64,000 bases of DNA, from contig NZ_CP113917.1 of NCBI RefSeq assembly GCF_029395475.1, positions 1,922,001 through 1,986,000 of the forward strand. Reading direction: 5' to 3'. The DNA is from Bifidobacterium sp. ESL0775 (GTDB lineage: Bacteria; Actinomycetota; Actinomycetes; Actinomycetales; Bifidobacteriaceae). Positions 1 through 9,100 of this stretch are shown piece by piece (position 1 is the first letter of the stretch; the number at the start of each line of letters is the position of its first letter). Under the pieces are notes generated by a model, which was given only the letters and a program-made list of their open reading frames with translations, was not told where the DNA came from and did no database searches. The position numbers and the translations under genes are program-made.

Positions 1-52
1 TCTTGCAATATCATCACAACTTCGGTTCAATTATCGGTTTTGCCGAGTGCGC

Positions 53-1330
53 TTACGCCTCGCGGTGCGCCGAATCCGAGGCGACGGCCGCCAAGGCACG
101 CGGGGCATGGAAGCCCTGATGCGCGAACTCGTCGGCGACGGCCTGCGCCACGGCACGGCCCTGGCCCTTGTCGACCAGCGCGATGATGGACCCGCCGAAA
201 CCGCCGCCGGTCATGCGGGCACCGTACGCGCCGTGCTTGCGAGCGACATCAACAGCCACATCCAGCTCGGGAACGGTGACCTCGTAATCCTTGGCCAACG
301 AATCATGGGAGGCGTTGAACAGGCGTCCTGCCTCCTTCACGTCTCCGGCGGCGAACGCCTTCACAAACTCCGGCACGCGCCAAATCTCGGTGACGACATG
401 GCGCACGCGCTTTCTCATCGTCTCGTCCGGCAGCCGGTCGAGCACCTCCTGCAAGCCGGCTTGGGCGGCGTCGGAATCATCGCCGGCGCTCTGCGAAATG
501 CGGTCGGCGACCACGCGCAGGTTATCGACGCCCAGCGCTTTTGCCGCCTCCTCGCACATGCTGCGGCGAGCCTCGTACTGACCGTCGTTGAGCTGGTGGT
601 TCGCCTGCGTATCGACCACGAGCAGCTCCAACCCAAGCGAATCCAAATCAAACGGCTGCTGCGAGACGCTGTGCAGCGCGTCGAGCTCCGGACGGCAATC
701 CAGCAACAGCGCATGGTTTGGCGTGCAACGCATGGAGGCGTTCTGGTCAAGCCCGCCCGTGGAGGCCCCAGCCATGTCGTTTTCGGCCTTCATCGCGGCC
801 TGAATCAGCGTGACCCGACCCTCGTCGCTGCCGCCAAAGCCCAAGTCGAAGATGTCGTCAAGCGCGAGCGCCGTGGAACAGGTCATCGCGGCAGACGAGC
901 TCAGCCCGCCGCCGACCGGCACGCACGAGACGAACGCGGCGTCAAAGCCCTTCACCGCGTCAAAACCGGCCTCGCGCAACGCCCAGGCCACGCCGATCGG
1001 ATAGGCGGCCCAGCCGTCGACATCCCGCGCCTTGAGGCCATCCAAATCGGCGACCACCGGCTTGCGGTCGCCGAAACTGGAGACAACGCGGGCCACGCCG
1101 CTTTCCTTCGGGGCCACGGCGACAAACGTGCGGTACGGCAGGGCGATAGGCAGGCAAAGTCCGGCGTTGTAGTCGGTGTGCTCGCCAATCAAGTTCACGC
1201 GCCCCGGCGCGGACCATACCCCGGCAGGCGCCTCGCCGAACGTATCCACGAACAACTCGGCGACCTGTCCGACGGCGTCCTTGGCATCAAGCGGCTCAAG
1301 GTATTGCACATCTCTGATGTTGCTGGTCAT
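53..1330 (-). CDS. galK: Galactokinase
   Basis: Phosphorylates alpha-D-galactose at C1 with ATP in the cytoplasm, the entry step of the Leloir pathway. The 425-residue protein is a GHMP kinase of normal family length. The galactokinase signature GRVNLIGEHTDYN lies at residues 43-55, the phosphate-binding GHMP loop PVGGGLSSSAA near 142-152, and the C-terminal ARMTGGGFGG motif near 385. I chose the ATG at 1330 because GGAGGA sits 6 nt before it and known bifidobacterial proteins begin at this position; an upstream in-frame codon at 1378 has no ribosome site. It lies 51 bp downstream of galT on the same strand, so the two are probably co-transcribed. The identification is firm. Confidence 0.96.
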   Translation of the reverse strand: MTSNIRDVQYLEPLDAKDAVGQVAELFVDTFGEAPAGVWSAPGRVNLIGEHTDYNAGLCLPIALPYRTFVAVAPKESGVARVVSSFGDRKPVVADLDGLKARDVDGWAAYPIGVAWALREAGFDAVKGFDAAFVSCVPVGGGLSSSAAMTCSTALALDDIFDLGFGGSDEGRVTLIQAAMKAENDMAGASTGGLDQNASMRCTPNHALLLDCRPELDALHSVSQQPFDLDSLGLELLVVDTQANHQLNDGQYEARRSMCEEAAKALGVDNLRVVADRISQSAGDDSDAAQAGLQEVLDRLPDETMRKRVRHVVTEIWRVPEFVKAFAAGDVKEAGRLFNASHDSLAKDYEVTVPELDVAVDVARKHGAYGARMTGGGFGGSIIALVDKGQGRAVAQAVADEFAHQGFHAPRALAAVASDSAHREA

Positions 1331-1381
1331 TTGATTTCCTCCATGAAATGAATGTTGCAGTATAACTGTGTAATACAAAAA

Positions 1382-2635
1382 TCAATCGATGTCGATCGGA
1401 CCGAGCTCGTGGAAGCGGGCGGCGATGCGCTCCGGCGTCGTGTCCGAGACCCAAGCGGCCATGCCCGATTCGGAACCGGCCAGGTACTTGATCTTGTTGG
1501 CGGCGCGGCGGAACGAGAAGAACTGCAGGTTGAGCCGGTAGTTCTCGCGGCGCGAATCATGGACGGGCGCCTGGTGCCAGGCCGAGATATACGGCAGGTC
1601 CATGCCCTTGCCGTCGCCCTTATCGAAGAAGGCGTTGCCGCGGCGCAGCAGGTGCGAGTACATCGAGGCCAAGTCCCAGCGTTCCTGGTCGTTGAGCTCG
1701 TCGAGGGTCTTGACGTCGCGCACCGGGGCGACATGGACCTCCAACGGCCAGCGCGCGGCGGCCGGAACGTAGGCCACCCAGCTGGAATTGCGCATCACCA
1801 CGCGCGTTCCGGCCGCCATCTCGGCGTCCATGATGTCGCGCAGGAGGTTGCCGCCGGTCCGCTCGAAATAAGCCTGCGTATGCTGCAGCTCGGTCTCCAT
1901 CTTCGGAGGGATGAACGGGTAGCAATAGACCTGGCCGTGTGGGTGCGCCAGCGAGACGCCGATCTCGGAGCCGTGGTTTTCAAAGGGGAAGATCTGCTCG
2001 ATGCCGTCCAAATGCGAGATCTCAGCGGTGCGGAAAGCCCAGGCCTCCACGACGGTGCGCAGGCGCGAGACCGGCAGGTCGGCGGGCAGGCCGTCCTCGT
2101 TGGGGTCGAAGCAGATGACCTCGCAGCGTCCGGCCGCGGGCTTCTGCTCCCAAAGCTCGTTGTCATCGACCTGCGTGACGATATTGGGCACGCCGGGCAC
2201 CTGCACCATCGAGGGGAAACGGTTCTCGAAGACGACCACGTCGTAATCGGTGTCGGGCACTTCCCCGTCCTGGTAGGGGTCGCCGGGCTTGCGGGCGGCG
2301 AGCGGGTTGCCTTTGGCCGTGGCTCCCGGCCCTGCGGTGATCGGCCGGTTCATGCGGGCCGCCGCCATCGGAATCCACTCCCCGGTCAGCGGATCGCGGC
2401 GCATGATCGGCTCGGCGTAGGGCACCTCATGTCCCTCGGCGTCGCGATGCGGGGCGAACCGGTCGGTCAACGGGCGCGGGTCCTTGAGCTCGCGGGTCTT
2501 GGCGCCGCTGACGTATTCCGGGTCGTCATCCAGATAGAAGAAATCGCGCCCATCCGCCAGTTTCGTCGGCGTGATGCGGATATGCTCCGACGCATACTTT
2601 CCAGGATGGTAATACTTGAATTCCTGTTGCTTCAT
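1382..2635 (-). CDS. galT: Galactose-1-phosphate uridylyltransferase
   Basis: Exchanges UMP between UDP-glucose and galactose-1-phosphate, the second Leloir step. The 417-residue protein carries the HIT-superfamily active-site motif HPHGQ (in SLAHPHGQVYCYPF, about two thirds along), whose second histidine takes the uridylyl group in this family, and an upstream FENHGSEIG segment typical of GalT. The start ATG is preceded by GGAAA. It sits between the DeoR-type regulator and galK on one strand, which suggests a regulated gal operon. In bifidobacteria GalT also handles galactose-1-phosphate released by phosphorolysis of lacto-N-biose; that role is known from the genus, not seen here. Confidence 0.95.
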   Translation of the reverse strand: MKQQEFKYYHPGKYASEHIRITPTKLADGRDFFYLDDDPEYVSGAKTRELKDPRPLTDRFAPHRDAEGHEVPYAEPIMRRDPLTGEWIPMAAARMNRPITAGPGATAKGNPLAARKPGDPYQDGEVPDTDYDVVVFENRFPSMVQVPGVPNIVTQVDDNELWEQKPAAGRCEVICFDPNEDGLPADLPVSRLRTVVEAWAFRTAEISHLDGIEQIFPFENHGSEIGVSLAHPHGQVYCYPFIPPKMETELQHTQAYFERTGGNLLRDIMDAEMAAGTRVVMRNSSWVAYVPAAARWPLEVHVAPVRDVKTLDELNDQERWDLASMYSHLLRRGNAFFDKGDGKGMDLPYISAWHQAPVHDSRRENYRLNLQFFSFRRAANKIKYLAGSESGMAAWVSDTTPERIAARFHELGPIDID

Positions 2636-2763
2636 TGCTGTTTCCTTTGCGTTGGTTTTCGTGCCATCAGGCCATCGGCCTCGCCTTCAGAGCGCCGGGT
2701 CAATGGCTTAGCGGTTATTGCGGGATGGCCACAAACGATTGAAAGCCTCAATCATCGTTGGCG

Positions 2764-3561
2764 TCAATCCTCAAGCTGGCCCGGCCCTTTGGTCAGGACG
2801 AGATGATTGACCAGCTTGCGCGTCTCCTCGACCGAGGTGGGGTCCAGCCCGTCATCGGTGATGAGGGTGTCGACCTGGTCAAAGCGGGCGAAGAGGGAAA
2901 GCGAGGTGCAGCTCCACTTGGTGTGGTCGGTCAGGATGATCGTCCTGTCCGCGATGTCCATCATGGCCATGTCCGTGGCGGCCTCCAGCGAGTTGGGCAT
3001 GAGGAACCCGCGCGGTATCGAGACCGAATGGGTGCCCAGGAACACGGTGTTGACGCGCAGGGATTCGATGACCTTGTCGGAGATCGGGCCGACCAGCGAG
3101 TTCGAGCGGGTGATCACGCCGCCGGTGACGATGACCTCGACGTCCTTTGATTCCAAGGCCTGCACCAGTTCCGCCACGGGAATGGAGTTGGTGAGGATGG
3201 TGATGTTGCTCGCGCGCTGGCTTTCCAAGAGGTGCTGGGCGAAGATGTAGGACGTGGTGCCGCCGCCGATGGCGATGACGTCGCCGGGTGAGACGTATTT
3301 GACGGCCTCCTGCGCGATGGAGTCCTTGAGCCCGATGTCCATCTGCGATTTGACGGAGAACAGCGGTTCGCTGAGCAATGTGCTTGTGGTCACCGCACCG
3401 CCGTGGACGCGCTTGAGCAACCCCTTGTCGGCCAGGTCCGCGATATCGCGACGCACCGTCATGGCAGAAACACCAAGCTCCTTGGAAAGCGCGGTGATGC
3501 GCACCGCGCCTCGGGTACGCAGCCGGCTTAAGATCAAATGCTGACGTTGTGAGGAAATCAT
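2764..3561 (-). CDS. DeoR-family transcriptional regulator, probable gal repressor
   Basis: A sugar-phosphate-responsive repressor of the DeoR/GlpR family, 265 residues. The N-terminal winged helix-turn-helix spans residues 21-41 (ALSKELGVSAMTVRRDI) and is followed by the family signature RVHGGA at 51-56. The C-terminal DeoRC sensor domain contains IGGGTTSYIFAQHL, which resembles the phosphosugar-binding loop of the family. I chose the ATG at 3561 because the DeoR alignment begins there; it has no SD, but a good promoter ends exactly 6 nt before it, so the mRNA is probably leaderless. A longer start at 3615 is possible. The gene reads into galT-galK 128 bp downstream, so it most likely controls them in response to a galactose metabolite (inference). 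Confidence 0.88.
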   Translation of the reverse strand: MISSQRQHLILSRLRTRGAVRITALSKELGVSAMTVRRDIADLADKGLLKRVHGGAVTTSTLLSEPLFSVKSQMDIGLKDSIAQEAVKYVSPGDVIAIGGGTTSYIFAQHLLESQRASNITILTNSIPVAELVQALESKDVEVIVTGGVITRSNSLVGPISDKVIESLRVNTVFLGTHSVSIPRGFLMPNSLEAATDMAMMDIADRTIILTDHTKWSCTSLSLFARFDQVDTLITDDGLDPTSVEETRKLVNHLVLTKGPGQLED

Positions 3562-3567
3562 ACGAAC

Positions 3568-3596
3568 ATTATCGCACAAATAAGAGCATGAAACAA
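3568..3596 (-). promoter_or_regulatory. Promoter of the DeoR regulator, with AATGTTCG box
   Basis: On the minus strand a -35 box TTGTTT (3596-3591), a 17-bp spacer and a -10 box GATAAT (3573-3568) lie 6 nt before the ATG at 3561, placing the expected transcript start on or next to the A of the start codon. The octamer AATGTTCG overlaps the -10 box (3570-3563) and recurs at 3642-3635. It resembles the half site bound by GlpR-like DeoR proteins, so autorepression is plausible. Confidence 0.6.
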
Positions 3597-3647
3597 ACCC
3601 ACTTGAGCGTTTCATCTGGTAGGTTTACCAAAACCGAACATTTCAAC

Positions 3648-3706
3648 CACAAAAAACGAAACAAAAACCCACATCATATAAGTCCATTGACAGATACGAT
3701 GTGGGT
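3648..3706 (-). terminator. Terminator of the penicillin-binding protein gene
   Basis: The arms ACCCACATC (3706-3698 on the minus strand) and GATGTGGGT (3675-3667) form a 9-bp stem with a 22-nt loop, followed on the minus strand by a T-rich run (TTTTTGTTTCGTTTTTTG). It lies just past the stop codon of the PBP gene. Confidence 0.75.
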
Positions 3707-3740
3707 CTGAAAAGAAAATCTCGCCGGACCGCGGCAGGTG

Positions 3741-6038
3741 TCACTGCCCTCCGGTGGTCTGCTGTTGGCCTTGGTCGGGATTCTCCTGCTGGGGAGCCTG
3801 CTGCCCCTGATCCTGGCCTTGGTCCTGGGTCTGCACGCGTTGCCGGCCGGGGTAACCGCCGGAAGTCGATTGTCCCGCCGTGTCTGCGGAGACGCTCGAG
3901 CCGCCCATGAACTTCGGGTCGGGGTTGCCATAGCTGTTGTCTATGGGGATGTTGGCATCGGCCAGATACTTGTCCATGAACTCTTTCCACGCCGGCGTCG
4001 CGATATAGCTGCCGTACCAAGTGCCGTGGGACTGGTGGTTGATGGTCCTGCCGTTGAAGGACACGTCGCCCTCGGCGTTGCCGACGGAGACGAACGCCGC
4101 CACCTGGTTGGGCACGAAGCCCGAGGTGAGCAGGCGGGTGTCGTTGTTGGTGCCGGTCTTGGCGAAGGTCTTGCGCCCGTTGTCGAGCTGGGCGGCCTTG
4201 GCCTGGCCGTCCCCACGGATGACACCCTGGTTCATGGCGTAGGCCGTGGTCTGGGCGATGGCCGGATCGATGGCCTGATGGCAGTTGGCGCTGGGCACCT
4301 TCAAGGATTTGCCTTCCTTGGAGACGACCTTCTTCAGCGCGATTGGCGTGCATTCCACGCCGTTGGCCGCGATGGTGGCATAGACGTTGGCCATCGTCAG
4401 CGGCGAGGCACCGACGGAACCGATGATGATCGGTCCGGTCCAGCTCTCAGGCGCCAATGTCTTGTTGGCCACGGAATTGTGGTACCCCATGGTCTTCGCC
4501 GCGTCGATGATCGGGCACAGGCCGATCTGGTCGGCCATCGCCGCCTGGGTGGTGTTGTGCGAATGGACGAGGCCGTCGAGCACGGTTTCGGTGCCGCTGC
4601 TTCCGCCTTCCGAATTGTGGACCGACCAAGGCGTCAATATGCCGCTGTAGCCGGGGCAGGCGAACGAGTGAAGCGGATAGGTTCCCTTGGGGGTCACCGC
4701 TTGGGTGATGGAATGTCCCTGCTGCATCCACGCGACCATGTTGATGGGTTTCCACGTCGAGCCGACGCCCCACCCACGGCCGCCGCCATCGTTCTCGTCG
4801 ACCGCGTAGTTGACCGCGGTGCGGGTCTTGTCGCCGTTCGCCTCATCGGTCGGGTCGTAGGTGCGGTTGATGCCGAAGCCAAGCACCTCGCCGGTGCCGG
4901 GCTTGATGGCCGCGATGGTCACCTCGAACCCGCTCGGGTCGTTGGGCGGGATGGTGTCGCGCGCGGTCTGCATGGCGTCGGCGTTGGCGTGCACGTCCAT
5001 CGTCGTGTAGATGTTGAGCCCGCCCTCGTTCAGCAGTTTGCTGCGGTCCTTGGAAGTCTTGCCGAACTCCTTGGAATTGAGGATCTGCTTGGTGGCGTAG
5101 TCGCAGAAGAATCCCGCGTCGCCGGCGACCTGGCAGCCGATCAGCGTGCTGCTGTTCTGCAGGTTGAGCGTCTGCGCTATCGGCTGGTCGTGGAACTTGT
5201 CGTGGTCGGCCTTGGAGATGAAATGCTGCTGGTACATCAGATCGAGGACGATGTTGCGCTGTTTCTGCGATTCCGGTTGGTTCGCCGGCACCGAAGGGTC
5301 ATAGCGGGAAGGGTTCTTGGTGATCGCCGCGATGGTCGCGGCCTGCCCGACGTTGAGGTCGGCCGCGGAGACGTTGAAGTACCGTTTCGCCGCGGTCTCG
5401 ACGCCGTAAAGGTTGTTGCGCCCGAACTGGGCGATGTTGAGGTAGCCCTGGAGGATCTCGGCCTTGTTGTATTGCTTTTCCATCTGCACCGCGATGAGCA
5501 TCTCGCGTATCTTGCGGGCAATGGTGTCTTCCGAGGCGTGGTATTCGGCGATGGGGTCGTTCTTCTCCTTGGCCTCGACCAGCAGCACGTTCTTGACATA
5601 CTGCTGCGTCAGCGAGGAGCCGCCCTGGGTGTCGCCGTGCTTGATGAAGGTCTGGATGAATGCACGCAGCACGCCCTGCACGTCCACGCCGGAATGCTCG
5701 AAGAAACGCCTGTCCTCGCGGGCCACCACAGCCTGCTGCATGGGCTGCGAAATCTGGCGCAGCGGCACCACGGTGCGATTCTGTGCATAGAAGGAGGCGA
5801 TGACGGTCTTGCCGTCGGAGGCGTAGATGGTGGATTTCTGCGGGAGGCTGGTGACGTCGAAATCGATGTCCTCCACCTTGAGCGACGGAGCCACCACGCG
5901 GGCCATGCCGTTGATGCCAAGCACGCCGGGTATGAAGAACATGCCGCCGACGACGCCACCCGCGATGCAAAGGGTCACGTAGGTCAAGAGCAGCGCGATC
6001 ACGCGGCGCACGGTGAGGTTGTTCTTCATTTGAGGCAT
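3741..6038 (-). CDS. Class A penicillin-binding protein (bifunctional transglycosylase/transpeptidase)
   Basis: Polymerises and cross-links peptidoglycan outside the membrane. The 765-residue protein has one N-terminal membrane segment (about 10-35), a GT51 glycosyltransferase domain with catalytic Glu108 in EDRRFFEH and the QGGSSLTQQYVKN motif near 145, and a penicillin-binding transpeptidase domain with nucleophile Ser427 in GSTWKP, an SHN triad motif further on, and KTGT at 627-630. The tail after about 715 is Gln/Pro/Gly-rich and may sit in the wall. The ATG at 6038 has no SD, but TAGAAT lies 6 nt upstream, so it may be leaderless; the ATG at 6029 is an alternative. It stands alone, bounded by a terminator. 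Confidence 0.93.
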   Translation of the reverse strand: MPQMKNNLTVRRVIALLLTYVTLCIAGGVVGGMFFIPGVLGINGMARVVAPSLKVEDIDFDVTSLPQKSTIYASDGKTVIASFYAQNRTVVPLRQISQPMQQAVVAREDRRFFEHSGVDVQGVLRAFIQTFIKHGDTQGGSSLTQQYVKNVLLVEAKEKNDPIAEYHASEDTIARKIREMLIAVQMEKQYNKAEILQGYLNIAQFGRNNLYGVETAAKRYFNVSAADLNVGQAATIAAITKNPSRYDPSVPANQPESQKQRNIVLDLMYQQHFISKADHDKFHDQPIAQTLNLQNSSTLIGCQVAGDAGFFCDYATKQILNSKEFGKTSKDRSKLLNEGGLNIYTTMDVHANADAMQTARDTIPPNDPSGFEVTIAAIKPGTGEVLGFGINRTYDPTDEANGDKTRTAVNYAVDENDGGGRGWGVGSTWKPINMVAWMQQGHSITQAVTPKGTYPLHSFACPGYSGILTPWSVHNSEGGSSGTETVLDGLVHSHNTTQAAMADQIGLCPIIDAAKTMGYHNSVANKTLAPESWTGPIIIGSVGASPLTMANVYATIAANGVECTPIALKKVVSKEGKSLKVPSANCHQAIDPAIAQTTAYAMNQGVIRGDGQAKAAQLDNGRKTFAKTGTNNDTRLLTSGFVPNQVAAFVSVGNAEGDVSFNGRTINHQSHGTWYGSYIATPAWKEFMDKYLADANIPIDNSYGNPDPKFMGGSSVSADTAGQSTSGGYPGRQRVQTQDQGQDQGQQAPQQENPDQGQQQTTGGQ

Positions 6039-6225
6039 GGTGTCATTCTAGGATATCGCCTCTACCGAAACGGCCGATCTGATGGCGTCATCGCCCAATG
6101 TTCACCGTGTATCGGAGAGTCCGGAAAATCACCGAAAACAAGCTGGGAACTTGCTATGAATACGCGGCCCGAACCCACTTGGCAACGAGCCGCGAAATCC
6201 ACGGAAAATGCAAGGCGCGATCTGA

Positions 6226-6939
6226 TCAGTGACGCGAACGGCGGATCAAGGCCCCCGGCTGGTAGATGATGATGGAACGGCCCTCGCGGGCGATCCAGCC
6301 GCGGTTGGCGAAGTCCATCAGCGCCTTGTTGACGGTCTCGCGCGAGGAACCCACGAGCTGGGCCATCTCCTCCTGCGTCAGGTCGTGCGGCACCTTCACC
6401 CCGGACTCCACAGGTTCGCCGAAGCGCGAGGCCAGGTCGAGCAGCGTCTTGGCCAAGCGGGCGGGGACGTCCATGAAGACCAAGTCGGAGATTTGCTCGT
6501 TGTTGGCGCGCATGCGGTTGGCCATCACTTGCAGCATGTCCACGGCCACACGCGGATGCTTGTTGAGCCAGGCGAACAACGTGTCGTGCTCGAGCCAGCC
6601 GACCTGCGTGCCGTTGTTCATCGCGATCGCCGAAGCCGTTCGCGGGCCGCCAGCCGGGTCGAAGACGGGAATCTCCCCCAGGATCTCGCCGCGAGTGTGG
6701 ATGCTCAACAGCTGCACGCGGTTGTCGCTGGCCTCGCGGGTCAGCTTGACCTTGCCACGTTCCAGCAAATACATGCGCTGGTCGGTGGAACCCTCATGGA
6801 AGATGTAATCCCCCTTTTCAAATTCAGCACGCAGCATGTACGGCATGAGCTCTTCTGCCTCGGCTTGCGAGACATGCTTGAACAATGCCGTCTGCAGAAG
6901 CTCGTTGTTCGCATCTGCTGCCCCATTCGGACTAGCCAC
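6226..6939 (-). CDS. CRP/FNR-family transcriptional regulator (GlxR-like)
   Basis: A cyclic-nucleotide-type global regulator of 237 residues, similar in layout to Corynebacterium GlxR and Mycobacterium CRP. The cNMP-binding beta-roll covers about 20-130, with the phosphate-binding cassette GEILGEIPVF...GGPRTASA at 84-104. The dimer helix follows at 130-160, and the winged HTH at 188-210 (TQEEMAQLVGSSRETVNKAL) matches actinobacterial CRP. It starts with GTG; a strong GGAGGT lies 8 nt upstream, which fixes the start. No obvious partner gene is adjacent. Whether cAMP is the ligand cannot be told from sequence. Confidence 0.9.
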   Translation of the reverse strand: MASPNGAADANNELLQTALFKHVSQAEAEELMPYMLRAEFEKGDYIFHEGSTDQRMYLLERGKVKLTREASDNRVQLLSIHTRGEILGEIPVFDPAGGPRTASAIAMNNGTQVGWLEHDTLFAWLNKHPRVAVDMLQVMANRMRANNEQISDLVFMDVPARLAKTLLDLASRFGEPVESGVKVPHDLTQEEMAQLVGSSRETVNKALMDFANRGWIAREGRSIIIYQPGALIRRSRH

Positions 6940-7019
6940 GAGATCGCACCTCCAAAATCTTGCCTGTGTACCGCCAGAAACATTCGCGCTTTACTGGCCA
7001 ACCTCTTAAAAAACGTACC

Positions 7020-8099
7020 CTAATTGTAACGCCGTTCGATATATGTTTCGAGGTGGGAGGAAACCGCTTCAAACCCCATTCGCGTTTGCCGTTTGAGCGG
7101 GGCGACGCGTTTGACGGAGGATTTGACGGCTTTGTCGCGCATCTTCTCCGGCGAGGTCTTCAATATCCTGCCCATCCTTTCGACATCGATGCCGTAAGCG
7201 ATGGTGGCATGGTGCAGCAACGCGCCGGGGCCACCATCGCGGGCCGGGAAAAGGCGTTGCGCAGCCCCGCCGATCTTGCCGTCCGCGCAGACGATGTCAT
7301 TGGTTCCGCCAAACCTCGCAGCGATGCCGAGCTCGTTCAACGCGTCGATGATCCAGAAATCGCACAGACGGAATGACTGATCTACGGAAAGCCCTTTTAC
7401 GAAGTCCTGTGGGGCATAGAGCGAGTAAGTGATGACGTCATCGGGCTCGATGAACATCGTGCCGCCGCCGGTGGTGCGCCGCACGACGTCGAACCCCTCC
7501 TTACGGGCCTGATCGGCATCGACCTCGTGGTCGACGGACTGGAACCTGCCGACCACGACGGCCGGGCGCGACCACCGCCAGAAGCGCACTGTGGCGGGTC
7601 TTCGGCCCCCGGCCACTTCACGGGCCCACCGCTCGTCAAGCGCCATCTGCTCGGCGGGCTCACGGGCGATGTCGCGCACAGCCACCGGGCGCATCGCCTT
7701 CCAACGCTTTTGACACAGTTGATGGAAAGCGTCATTATTTGACGTCAATTTGTCTGAAACCCCAAGGCCATTATCATTTGCACAAATTGAGCGGCCGTTT
7801 TCGCTTGAAGAACCCTTTTTGCCGTTTTCCAGGGCCCTCAGATACGCGGTTTGTATCGCATCGCCGTCGACACCCACCAATTCCAACGATGGATGGGAAC
7901 TGAAAACGACATCCAATGGCCGGCCATCAATCAACGCCTGTTCGATATCCGAAATCAAGGATTGCGCGTCCCCGTCATCGCCCATGACGAAGAAATCGCC
8001 GTCGATCTTGCATGAGAGCGGATTGCCTGCCTGATCCACGTCAACATCGACCCCTACCAGCTTGCCTCCTGGAGTCTTGTATTCACCACGCATGCGCAT
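7020..8099 (-). CDS. Lipoate-protein ligase with N-terminal accessory domain
   Basis: Probably activates lipoate or a related acid with ATP and attaches it to a lysine on an acceptor protein. Residues 1-90 (RGEYKTPGGKLVGVDVDV, then GDFF) look like the small accessory domain that is C-terminal in E. coli LplA and separate (LplB) in some organisms; here it precedes the catalytic domain. After a Ser/Asn-rich linker (about 92-135) comes the BPL/LplA fold, with RRTTGGGTMF near 205 and the lysine motif DGKIGGAAQR near 285. I prefer the ATG at 8099 because TATTAT ends 6 nt before it and no SD exists; GTG at 8150 or ATG at 8105 are possible. gcvH, a likely acceptor, lies 7 kb away. Substrate (lipoate or octanoate) is not certain. 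Confidence 0.82.
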   Translation of the reverse strand: MRMRGEYKTPGGKLVGVDVDVDQAGNPLSCKIDGDFFVMGDDGDAQSLISDIEQALIDGRPLDVVFSSHPSLELVGVDGDAIQTAYLRALENGKKGSSSENGRSICANDNGLGVSDKLTSNNDAFHQLCQKRWKAMRPVAVRDIAREPAEQMALDERWAREVAGGRRPATVRFWRWSRPAVVVGRFQSVDHEVDADQARKEGFDVVRRTTGGGTMFIEPDDVITYSLYAPQDFVKGLSVDQSFRLCDFWIIDALNELGIAARFGGTNDIVCADGKIGGAAQRLFPARDGGPGALLHHATIAYGIDVERMGRILKTSPEKMRDKAVKSSVKRVAPLKRQTRMGFEAVSSHLETYIERRYN

Positions 8100-8226
8100 C
8101 ACCATATAATATGCGGCGCACGGAAACGCCTTTGGGACGCTTCCATGCACCGCATCGAATCAACCAATAATCATCAGATACCAGTAATCGTGTGGCCACG
8201 CTTGAAATGCGCGTACACGGATCACG

Positions 8227-8907
8227 CTATTCGCGCAGTTCAACGCCTTTGGCGTCCCTGTGCCACGGCGAGCCGTAGTTGGAGCTCAAAATCAGTATCC
8301 CCTCAACCAAGCCCCAGATGAAGGCGGCCACGGGGCCGAGGCCGAGCAGGATCCAGCCAAGCAGCGTCAGGAGCAACTGGGCCACGGCCTTGCCGTAGAA
8401 GCCCAGATAGAAGTTGTGCACGCCAAGCCACCCCAAGAAGATGCCCAGTAATCCCGCGGCCATCTTGCTGCGGGGCTGATAGCCATAAGGCAGGGGCTGG
8501 GGCTGGCCTGGCTGCGTATATTGCGGAGCGTAAGGCTGTCCGGGCTGGCCTTGCGGATAGCCGTTCTGGCTGGCATACGGCTGGCCGGCGCCGCCCGCGG
8601 CATAGCCGTAACCCGTTTGACCCGCCTGTGACTGGGCATAATGTGGCTGGCCGTAATTCGGTTGCGTATAGCCAGTTTGCTGGTAATTGGGTTGGCTATA
8701 TGGTGCCTGAGGCGCCGGTTGCGGTTGCCCGGACGCGCCGTTTGGCCCATAACTGTTCTGCGGATACTGCTGGTTTTGGCCCTGATACTGGCCGTAAGGC
8801 TGCTGGTACTGGTTCTGGCCGCCGCCATTGCCGGGCTGAGGGGCGTTGAAACCTTGCCCTGAGCGCTGGTCAGGCTGGCCGTTGGGTGCATCTGGTGTGT
8901 TGTTCAT
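8227..8907 (-). CDS. TM2-domain membrane protein with Gln/Pro/Gly/Tyr-rich N terminus
   Basis: A 226-residue protein of unknown function. Residues 1-145 are low complexity, dominated by Q, P, G, Y and N with many short YGQ, NYQ and QPY units, and look disordered. The C-terminal 80 residues form a TM2 domain: two membrane segments (about 150-172 and 178-205) joined by a short loop with GWLGVHNFYLGFYGKA, the family signature. Such proteins are common in Gram-positive bacteria but their role is not established. No SD precedes the ATG; TAAGCT lies 7 nt upstream and could be a -10 box. Confidence 0.85.
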   Translation of the reverse strand: MNNTPDAPNGQPDQRSGQGFNAPQPGNGGGQNQYQQPYGQYQGQNQQYPQNSYGPNGASGQPQPAPQAPYSQPNYQQTGYTQPNYGQPHYAQSQAGQTGYGYAAGGAGQPYASQNGYPQGQPGQPYAPQYTQPGQPQPLPYGYQPRSKMAAGLLGIFLGWLGVHNFYLGFYGKAVAQLLLTLLGWILLGLGPVAAFIWGLVEGILILSSNYGSPWHRDAKGVELRE

Positions 8908-9006
8908 GGTTTTAAGCTTAGCCCAAACAGTCGAGGCAATATGCGAAATGACTGGGAATTGGCTGTAAATCCTTTTCGCACCGCGAACAAAGGCATATAG
9001 ACATAT

Positions 9007-9046
9007 ACGTTCGGGCGCACCCCTCTTGGAAAGTGCGCCCGAACGT
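9007..9046 (-). terminator. Probable terminator of leuB
   Basis: A perfect 14-bp inverted repeat, ACGTTCGGGCGCAC (9007-9020) and GTGCGCCCGAACGT (9033-9046), with a 12-nt loop, lies about 55 bp past the leuB stop. It lacks a T run on either side, which is common for actinobacterial terminators. Confidence 0.6.
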
Positions 9047-9100
9047 AATACATCAATGCAGGCTTCGGCCGTGACTCACGCCCGACCTCGGCCGGATAGG

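Noticed and set aside
3738-6269. An 843-codon plus-strand open frame opposite the PBP gene
   Set aside because: It is the antisense frame of a clear class A PBP; the product is low-complexity R/G/V/D sequence with no domain, and it has no SD. High GC with biased third positions creates such frames.
8151-8226. Terminator between the TM2 and lipoate ligase genes
   Set aside because: CGTGT/ACACG arms exist but with mismatches inside and no T tail; too weak to list.
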